NCBI GenBank assembly: GCA_001796415.1
Contig: MGML01000169.1
Location: forward strand, 1-6,146
Origin: Chloroflexi bacterium RBG_13_46_14
GTDB taxonomy: Bacteria; Chloroflexota; Dehalococcoidia; Dehalococcoidales; UBA2162
Direction: 5' to 3'
Length of the DNA stretch: 6,146 nt
A program made the position numbers and the translations under genes. Of the stretch, positions 1 through 4,741 are shown in pieces. The notes beneath the pieces are model-generated. The model saw only the letters and a program-made list of their open reading frames with translations. It made no database searches and was not told where the DNA came from. How positions within the stretch are numbered: position 1 is the first letter of the stretch; each line of letters begins with the position of its first letter.

Positions 1-959
1 ATGATGCGAAGATTGCCGCCGAAATCCTGGTGGCTACGGATCTGCGCGGTATCGATTCGCATGGCGTGGGTCACCTGGCAATGTACGCCAGGAACATCCT
101 TGCGGGGCGCACCAATCCTGATCCGAAGACTGAGATCACCAGCAATGCCGCGTCTACGGCTGTAATGGATGGAGATCGCGGTTTCGGCCTGGTGGTAGGA
201 CACAGGGCGATGACAGAAGCGATGCGCCGGGCTGAAGAAAACGGCGCCGGATTTGTCACCGTGCGTAATTCATCGCACTTTGGTGCAGGCGGCAACTACG
301 CGATGATGGCCCTACCCAGAGATATGATAGGGGTATCTATGACAGTCGGCGGAATGGGAATGGTCGCACCGGGAAGTGTCGGACAGGGGGTTACCATAAA
401 CGTGTTAAGCGTCGCTGCTCCATCAAATCAGGAAGCTCCATTCGTGCTGGATATGGCCACTACTGTTGTAGCCGCCGGAAAGATAGAGATCGCGGCTCGT
501 GAAGGAAAGTCGCTTCCAGAAGGCTGGGCAGTGGACAAGGAAGGCAAACCGATTACGGATCCTCGTAAATTCTACCAGGGAGGGGCTTTGCTGCCTATGG
601 GGGGAACACCACAGACAGGCGGTTATAAGGGATTCGGCCTGGCTGTGGCTGTGGATATCCTGTGCCGGATACTTTCCGGGGCGCTACCGGACCAGCAGTA
701 TGGCGGCAGCCATTTCTTCGGTGCGTTGAAAATCGACGGATTTATGCCCGTGGATCAGTTCAAGAAGGCAATGGATGGAATGATACAGCAATACCGGGCG
801 TTACCAAAAGCCCCGGGCGTCGAGAGGATATACGTTTCCGGTGAGATTGAACAGGAAATTGAAACGAAGCGAAGAGCGGAAGGTATTCCGTTGCATCCGG
901 CTATAGTCAAGTCACTTGAGGACATAGCCGGCGAGTTAGGCGTGGAATATAATCTGTAG
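1..959 (+). CDS. Ldh_2-family (malate/L-lactate type) NAD(P)H-dependent 2-hydroxyacid dehydrogenase, 5' truncated
   Basis: The reading frame is open from base 3 to the TAG at 957-959, giving 318 visible residues. The true start lies off the left edge, because the residues before the first in-frame GTG (position 30) already match the family (A-E-I-L-V-A-T-D-L-R-G). The family reduces 2-oxoacids to 2-hydroxyacids, or the reverse, with NAD(P)H in the cytoplasm; members include malate, ureidoglycolate, sulfolactate and piperideine-carboxylate enzymes. Visible hallmarks, numbered from the first visible codon, are LRGIDSHGV at 14-22, NSSHFG at 89-94 with the presumed catalytic His92, the LDMATT segment near 149-154, LPEGWAVD near 171-178 and GGYKGFGL near 206-213. 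The C-terminus looks complete. Two positions are unusual: the Arg normally five residues after the signature Ser is His24, and the usual G-T-N-P turn reads T-I-N-V. It is followed after 32 nt by a D-2-hydroxyacid dehydrogenase, probably in the same transcript. Family assignment is firm; substrate is unknown. Confidence 0.9.
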   Translation, partial: DAKIAAEILVATDLRGIDSHGVGHLAMYARNILAGRTNPDPKTEITSNAASTAVMDGDRGFGLVVGHRAMTEAMRRAEENGAGFVTVRNSSHFGAGGNYAMMALPRDMIGVSMTVGGMGMVAPGSVGQGVTINVLSVAAPSNQEAPFVLDMATTVVAAGKIEIAAREGKSLPEGWAVDKEGKPITDPRKFYQGGALLPMGGTPQTGGYKGFGLAVAVDILCRILSGALPDQQYGGSHFFGALKIDGFMPVDQFKKAMDGMIQQYRALPKAPGVERIYVSGEIEQEIETKRRAEGIPLHPAIVKSLEDIAGELGVEYNL

Positions 960-976
960 CGAATAAAGAAAGTTTT

Positions 977-985
977 TAAGGAGGT
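977..985 (+). promoter_or_regulatory. Strong Shine-Dalgarno for the D-2-hydroxyacid dehydrogenase
   Basis: TAAGGAGGT is a full-length match to the anti-Shine-Dalgarno end of 16S rRNA, ending 6 nt before the ATG at 992. It fixes the start of the downstream gene and shows that this genome uses canonical ribosome binding sites, in contrast to the starts of lepB and ribD. Confidence 0.9.
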
Positions 986-991
986 ATTTCG

Positions 992-2005
992 ATGGCAGAG
1001 TACAAGGTGTATGGATTTGCTAAACTGAAACCCGGCTCAGTGGAGCCTGAGATCGGTGAATTTAAGAAGGCGGGTGTCGATGTAGAAGTAACCGAACTAA
1101 AATTTTCGAGTGAAGATGACTTCATAGAGAAGGTGAAAGACGCTGATGCTATCATGGGTGGCCACATGTTCAACCGTCGGGTTATCGAATCGCTTCCGAA
1201 GTGCCAGATGGTTATTACGTATTCGGTAGGGTACGATGGAATCGATGTCGAAGCTGCTACCGATAACGGTTTGATAATCTGTAATAACCCTGCCTCAGAA
1301 TGGTGTGTCGAAGAGGTTTCCAATCAGGCTATCGCTTTACTTCTGGCCTGCGCCAAGAAACTGGTGATACAGGACACGCTGGTCAAGCAGGGTAAGTGGG
1401 GGGAAGCCAAGCAGGCACTGCCCCCGATGGGCGGCATACACGACGAAGTACTGGGGCTGGTAGGCTGCGGTGCGATCGCCCGTATGGTGACCAGAAAAGC
1501 CCAGGTGTTCGGATTGAAGTGCATCGGCTACGATCCATACCTCGATAAATCGGTTGCCGATGAATATGATATCGAGCTTGTCGATCTGCCGGATGTGATG
1601 AAAAACTCCGACTATATCTCGGTTCACACTCCTCTGACCGATGATACCTATCACCTGGTGAGTGAGAAGGAATTTAACCTTATGAAGCCGACTGCCTATT
1701 ATATCAGCACTGCCCGAGGTCCGGTAACTGACGAAAAAGCGCTGATAAAAGCACTCCAGGAGAAGAAAATTGCCGGGGCTGGTCTGGATGTGTTCGAGCA
1801 GGAACCTACACCTCCGGATAATCCTCTGCTTAAACTGGATAATGTGATTGCTATTCCTCATTCGGCATCGTACTCTAATGCTGCCCTTGATACCCAGCCG
1901 CTCAACCCAGCGCGGGAAGTCGCAAGGGTATTGAAAGGGTACTGGCCGAGGAATGTCATCAACCGTGATGTGACTCCCAAGAAACCTTTAAAGAAGGAAA
2001 AATAG
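992..2005 (+). CDS. D-isomer-specific 2-hydroxyacid dehydrogenase (phosphoglycerate dehydrogenase/CtBP-like), NAD-dependent
   Basis: A full-length 337-residue protein of the D-2-hydroxyacid dehydrogenase superfamily, which oxidises D-2-hydroxyacids to 2-oxoacids or runs the reverse. The N-terminal half carries the flavodoxin-like substrate domain, with a YSVGYDGIDVEAA segment near 77-89. The Rossmann cofactor loop is GLVGCGAIA at 155-163, followed by an acidic residue, Asp181, in GYDPY, suggesting NAD preference. The catalytic triad expected for the family is present: Arg242 in TARG, Glu271 in FEQEP and His290 in IPHS. The last loop glycine is replaced by alanine (G-x-G-x-x-A), which is tolerated in some members. 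The C-terminal tail is lysine-rich. The start is set by the strong Shine-Dalgarno. Its position 32 nt behind an Ldh_2-family dehydrogenase suggests co-transcription and a shared 2-oxoacid or 2-hydroxyacid. Specific substrate (for example phosphoglycerate, glyoxylate, lactate or sulfolactate) cannot be decided; the absence of an ACT-type C-terminal domain makes it unlike long-form SerA. Confidence 0.9.
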   Translation: MAEYKVYGFAKLKPGSVEPEIGEFKKAGVDVEVTELKFSSEDDFIEKVKDADAIMGGHMFNRRVIESLPKCQMVITYSVGYDGIDVEAATDNGLIICNNPASEWCVEEVSNQAIALLLACAKKLVIQDTLVKQGKWGEAKQALPPMGGIHDEVLGLVGCGAIARMVTRKAQVFGLKCIGYDPYLDKSVADEYDIELVDLPDVMKNSDYISVHTPLTDDTYHLVSEKEFNLMKPTAYYISTARGPVTDEKALIKALQEKKIAGAGLDVFEQEPTPPDNPLLKLDNVIAIPHSASYSNAALDTQPLNPAREVARVLKGYWPRNVINRDVTPKKPLKKEK

Positions 2006-2043
2006 ATAGCGGACCGATCGCAGAATATTTATATTGAAATTAG

Positions 2044-2073
2044 AATGGGTAACACACCTGTGTTACCCATTTT
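2044..2073 (+). terminator. Rho-independent-type hairpin between convergent genes
   Basis: A perfect 12-bp stem pairs 2044-2055 with 2060-2071 around a 4-nt loop (ACCT) and is followed on the plus strand by a short T run ending at 2073. It lies 38 nt after the stop of the D-2-hydroxyacid dehydrogenase, so it most likely ends that transcript. Being symmetric, it may also terminate lepB mRNA, although the minus-strand tail (CTAATTTC) is a poor U tract. The lepB stop codon (2063-2065) lies inside the right arm. Confidence 0.8.
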
Positions 2074-2641
2074 CCTGCTCGTAATCGTGGTTGGCAATGA
2101 GTCCCCAGTCTCCAATCGGCCAGACTGAAATCCATGCTTTTCCGATGATATCTTCTTCCTTGAGGGTCCAGCCGGTACGTGAGTCGCTGCTGTTTACCCG
2201 ATTGTCACCCATGACGAAGTATTCGCCTTCCGGGATGATTTCTCCTTCGTAATCTCTGTTGGCCGGTCTGGTGATGTACGGTTCGTCAAGTTCCATCAGC
2301 GAACCATCGGCTTTATGAATAATGACTTTACCATTTGCTATCACAACCTTTTCACCAGGCAGGCCGATAATCCGTTTGATGAAATCGTCTTCATCGATTT
2401 CCGATGGTGGATGGAAGACAATGATGTCACCTCGTTCGGGTTCGTGGAATTTATACCCAATCTTGTTCACCAGAAGCTGCTGCCCGTCGTGAAGAGTGAA
2501 ATTCATACTTGATCCTTCTACAACGAATTTCTGGATGACAAATTGCAATACCAGTATTATAACGGCTGCGACTACAAGGACTGTGATCGTGTCACGAATA
2601 AAAGTCCTAATCTGGGAGGATTTATCTTGTTCTTCTTCCAT
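2063..2641 (-). CDS. lepB: Signal peptidase I (leader peptidase), type I
   Basis: A membrane-anchored serine protease that cleaves signal peptides from secreted proteins outside the cytoplasmic membrane. The 192-residue protein has a short charged N-terminus, one transmembrane segment at about 18-37, and the usual boxes: B, GSSMNFTL at 43-50 with nucleophile Ser45; C, RGDIIVF at 70-76; D, KRIIGLPGE at 89-97 with general base Lys89; E, GDNR through DSR at 145-155. The length is normal for single-anchor Gram-positive-type enzymes. Box B lacks the usual Pro after Ser-Met-x (Phe48 instead). The start is the ATG at 2641-2639; no in-frame upstream ATG, GTG or TTG was seen in the codons checked, back past the -10 box. 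No Shine-Dalgarno precedes it and the predicted leader is only about 9 nt. It is convergent with the dehydrogenase pair and divergent from ribD. Function is firm from the intact Ser/Lys dyad. Confidence 0.95.
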   Translation of the reverse strand: MEEEQDKSSQIRTFIRDTITVLVVAAVIILVLQFVIQKFVVEGSSMNFTLHDGQQLLVNKIGYKFHEPERGDIIVFHPPSEIDEDDFIKRIIGLPGEKVVIANGKVIIHKADGSLMELDEPYITRPANRDYEGEIIPEGEYFVMGDNRVNSSDSRTGWTLKEEDIIGKAWISVWPIGDWGLIANHDYEQENG

Positions 2642-2657
2642 AATTACGCTGGCATTT

Positions 2658-2687
2658 ATTATACTTTATCCCTCACTCACTTACCAA
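2658..2687 (-). promoter_or_regulatory. Predicted sigma70-type promoter of lepB
   Basis: Read on the minus strand, TTGGTA (2687-2682) is followed after 18 nt by a perfect TATAAT (2663-2658). Transcription would begin around 2650, about 9 nt before the lepB ATG. The spacing and perfect -10 make it credible; the -35 matches four of six consensus bases. Confidence 0.6.
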
Positions 2688-2867
2688 CTATATATAACGG
2701 TTCAATAGGTATTTTGTTACTTTAATTTTCTGGAAAACGATTTCGAACTTTCACTGGTGACTAATAAAGCAGGTTGAAACTCGCAACCATAACCACTTGA
2801 AGGATAATTTATCCGTATTATCGGTATATAAAGATGAGACTACCAGTTCACTAATGTCCGACCTTTG
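2688..2867. other. Gene-free core of the lepB-ribD divergent region with small inverted repeats
   Basis: This AT-rich stretch between the two predicted promoters holds no reading frame that looks coding. Three small dyads are visible: TCAC-TG-GTGA at 2751-2760, a 5-bp hairpin GGTTG/CAACC at 2772-2788 with a 7-nt loop, and the odd palindrome GGATAATTTATCC at 2802-2814. They could be operators for a regulator of either gene, or chance in AT-rich DNA. No FMN riboswitch consensus is recognisable. Confidence 0.35.
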
Positions 2868-2897
2868 TTGCACATATTTTTCACCTAGTGCTAGAAT
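2868..2897 (+). promoter_or_regulatory. Predicted extended -10 promoter of the rib operon
   Basis: TTGCAC (2868-2873), an 18-nt spacer, then TAGAAT (2892-2897), which matches five of six -10 bases and is preceded directly by TGC (2889-2891), an extended -10 element. The expected start site falls at about 2904-2906, that is 0-3 nt before the ribD ATG at 2907. The mRNA would then be leaderless or nearly so. The -35 is weak (three of six), as is common with extended -10 promoters. Confidence 0.6.
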
Positions 2898-2906
2898 GAC
2901 CTTAAG

Positions 2907-4007
2907 ATGGAATATATGCAGCAAGCTATATCGCTGGCAAAACTGGCATTAGGGCAGGCAAGTCCCAATCCAGCGGTGGGAGCTATCATTGTCAGGGATG
3001 GAGAAGTTATCGGACAGGGGTATACACAGCCGGCTGGTTCCTCTCATGCTGAAGTGATGGCTTTGAATCAAGCGGGGAAAAAAGCCCGGGGCGGTGTGAT
3101 GTATGTTACCCTTGAACCCTGCAGTCACCAGGGAAGGACTCCCCCCTGTACAAAGGCAATTATCGAAAATGGTATATCTGAAGTACACATGGCTATGATA
3201 GACCCTAATCCGAAAGTGTCAGGCCGGGGTGAAGAACAGCTGGTGAGAGAGGGTATCAAGACATATATAGGTGAGATGGAGGAAGAAGCCCGTAAGATAA
3301 TAGAAGCACATGTAAAGTATATTACCACCGGAACACCTTTTGTTACAGTTAAATTTGCCGAGAGTCTGGACGGTAAGATCGCCACGAGGAGTGGTGATTC
3401 CCAATGGATAAGCGGAGAAGAGTCCAGGAAATACGTTCATTATTTACGTTATATCCACGACGCCATAATGGTAGGCGCCAATACTGTGATTGAAGATGAC
3501 CCTCGTCTTACCTGCCGGTACGCAGGCAAGGGCGGAGAAGTGAAACGACAGCCCCTTCGCGTAATTGTGGATGGTAAAGGGCGAACATCAGCATCAGCAA
3601 GGGTGTTCAATGAATCGGTAAAAGCTCTCCTGGTGGTAGATAAAAAGATTGATAAAGAGAAGAAGGCTGCCTTCTCCGGTGTTAACGTTGAATTGATGGA
3701 ATTACCGTCGAAGGATGGAGTTATCGATCTCAGGAAGCTACTGAAAAATCTGGGAGAACGCGAGATAACCAGCATCCTGGTCGAAGGAGGAGGTATTCTT
3801 CAAGGTTCGCTTTTCGACCAGGGACTGGTGGACAAGGTTATTGCTTTCATATCGCCGGTAATTATCGGCGGGAAGGACGCCGTTACATCGATTGTGGGTA
3901 AAGGTGTCGAAACGATGGCGGACGCTCTCAGGCTTGAGCGTGTCACCACTGAACGATTTGGCGACGATATCATGATAAGCGGGTATGTCGAGAAACGTAA
4001 GGGATAA
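2907..4007 (+). CDS. ribD: Bifunctional riboflavin biosynthesis protein RibD: pyrimidine deaminase and uracil reductase
   Basis: Cytoplasmic enzyme for the second and third steps of the GTP branch: it deaminates the pyrimidinone produced by GTP cyclohydrolase II, then reduces the ribosyl side chain with NADPH. It has 366 residues, the normal two-domain length. The N-terminal deaminase (about 1-142) shows NPAVGAIIV at 21-29, HAEVMAL at 47-53 with zinc ligand His47 and proton-shuttle Glu49, and PCSHQGRTPPC at 71-81 with zinc ligands Cys72 and Cys81. The C-terminal reductase (about 143-361) shows KFAESLDGKIAT at 149-160, GANTVIEDDPRL at 190-201 and LVEGGG at 291-296. The start at 2907 gives MEYMQQA, aligning with the MEEYYM-type N-terminus of known homologues. 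A second in-frame ATG at 2916 is possible, as only a poor GATGGA precedes it. No Shine-Dalgarno lies before 2907. It is the first gene of the ribD-ribE-ribBA-ribH cluster. Confidence 0.96.
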   Translation: MEYMQQAISLAKLALGQASPNPAVGAIIVRDGEVIGQGYTQPAGSSHAEVMALNQAGKKARGGVMYVTLEPCSHQGRTPPCTKAIIENGISEVHMAMIDPNPKVSGRGEEQLVREGIKTYIGEMEEEARKIIEAHVKYITTGTPFVTVKFAESLDGKIATRSGDSQWISGEESRKYVHYLRYIHDAIMVGANTVIEDDPRLTCRYAGKGGEVKRQPLRVIVDGKGRTSASARVFNESVKALLVVDKKIDKEKKAAFSGVNVELMELPSKDGVIDLRKLLKNLGEREITSILVEGGGILQGSLFDQGLVDKVIAFISPVIIGGKDAVTSIVGKGVETMADALRLERVTTERFGDDIMISGYVEKRKG

Positions 4008-4046
4008 CCGAACACGTCCGAAGATGAGTTAAATTCCGTTTTGAAG

Positions 4047-4052
4047 TATAAT
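4047..4052 (+). promoter_or_regulatory. Possible internal -10 box before ribE
   Basis: A perfect TATAAT lies in the 85-nt gap between ribD and ribE, the longest gap in the cluster. Transcription would begin near 4059 and leave a leader of about 34 nt containing the AAGGA ribosome binding site (4083-4087). No good -35 hexamer is found at 16-18 nt, so this is tentative. Confidence 0.3.
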
Positions 4053-4092
4053 GAGAGTATCCCCTGACAGCATCTCTTGAACAAGGAATGGT

Positions 4093-4722
4093 ATGTTTAC
4101 CGGAATAGTCGAAGAAGTCGGAAAAGTTGTATCCACCGGAAACGCCAAGCTGATAATTTCCGCCGGTAAGGTCGTTCCTGGCCTGAAACCTGGTGACAGT
4201 GTAGCCGTCAACGGCGTCTGCCTGACGGTAACAGCGCTCACAGCCGAATCTTTTTCTGTCGATGTAATGCCGGAAACATCGGAGAGGTCCAATATCGAAC
4301 TACTGAGGGTAGGCGACAGGGTCAATGTAGAACCGGCTCTCGCGCTGGGCGGCCCGATGGGCGGACACCTTGTCCAGGGACATATCGATACAACCGGTAA
4401 GATCGCATCGATGAAGTGGCAGGGGAAGGCGATGATCGTCGGTATTGAAGCCCCTCCTTCGGTAATGCGATATATCGTTGAGAAAGGTTTTATCAGTGTC
4501 GACGGTATCAGCCTTACCGTAGTGGAGAGAGATAATACATCTTTCAGAGTCTCCGTGGTTGATTTTACCCGGCAAAATACAACACTCGGTGATCGCAAGG
4601 TTGGAGATATAGTCAATCTTGAAGCAGATATAATAGCGAAATACGTCGAGCAGTTTACAAAACCACAGGATAGAGGCATTACACCCGATTTCCTGGCTGA
4701 ACACGGTTTCCTGGTAGGCTGA
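4093..4722 (+). CDS. ribE: Riboflavin synthase, alpha subunit
   Basis: Catalyses the final step, dismutation of two 6,7-dimethyl-8-ribityllumazine molecules into riboflavin and the pyrimidinedione that is recycled by lumazine synthase. The 209-residue protein has the two lumazine-binding barrels expected of the trimeric enzyme: repeat one at about 1-97 begins MFTGIVEEVG and contains NGVCLTV (40-46, Cys43); repeat two at about 98-190 contains DGISLTV (137-143). GGHLVQGHID at 90-99 joins them, and NLEADIIAKYVEQ (175-187) is the family's C-terminal signature. The ATG at 4093 is chosen because the Met-Phe-Thr-Gly N-terminus is nearly invariant; AAGGA lies 5 nt upstream. The usual IPHT segment of the second barrel reads VDFT (156-159), a divergence of uncertain meaning. 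It sits 85 nt after ribD and 19 nt before ribBA. Named ribE as in E. coli ribC/ribE usage; the Bacillus name differs. Confidence 0.96.
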   Translation: MFTGIVEEVGKVVSTGNAKLIISAGKVVPGLKPGDSVAVNGVCLTVTALTAESFSVDVMPETSERSNIELLRVGDRVNVEPALALGGPMGGHLVQGHIDTTGKIASMKWQGKAMIVGIEAPPSVMRYIVEKGFISVDGISLTVVERDNTSFRVSVVDFTRQNTTLGDRKVGDIVNLEADIIAKYVEQFTKPQDRGITPDFLAEHGFLVG

Positions 4723-4731
4723 TCTTAATTA

Positions 4732-4737
4732 AGAGGG
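4732..4737 (+). promoter_or_regulatory. Ribosome binding site of ribBA
   Basis: AGAGGG ends 4 nt before the ATG at 4742 and lies in the 19-nt gap after ribE. It is moderate in strength with short spacing, and supports the chosen start, which gives the normal DHBP synthase N-terminus. Confidence 0.6.
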
Positions 4738-4741
4738 TTAT

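Noticed and set aside
30..32. GTG as start of the first dehydrogenase
   Set aside because: The frame is open to the window edge and the nine codons before it match the family's conserved N-terminal helix, so the gene simply begins off the window.
1337..1861. Open frame on the minus strand opposite the D-2-hydroxyacid dehydrogenase (174 codons)
   Set aside because: It is antisense to a well-supported gene and its product resembles no family known to me.
2496..2725. Short plus-strand frames running from inside lepB into the intergenic region
   Set aside because: They overlap lepB antisense, have no ribosome binding site, and the amino acid composition reflects AT-rich DNA.
2797..2830. Alternative ribD promoter with TTGAAG and downstream TATTAT/TATATA
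   Set aside because: Spacers of 13 or 22 nt do not fit; the extended -10 at 2889-2897 is better.
4053..4076. GAGA/TCTC pairing before ribE as a regulatory hairpin
   Set aside because: Only four pairs across a 16-nt loop; too weak to support.
4029..4679. Long open frame on the minus strand opposite ribE (216 codons)
   Set aside because: It lies antisense to a clear riboflavin synthase, has no recognisable motif or ribosome binding site, and its low-complexity Ser/Thr/Pro-rich product is typical of a shadow frame.
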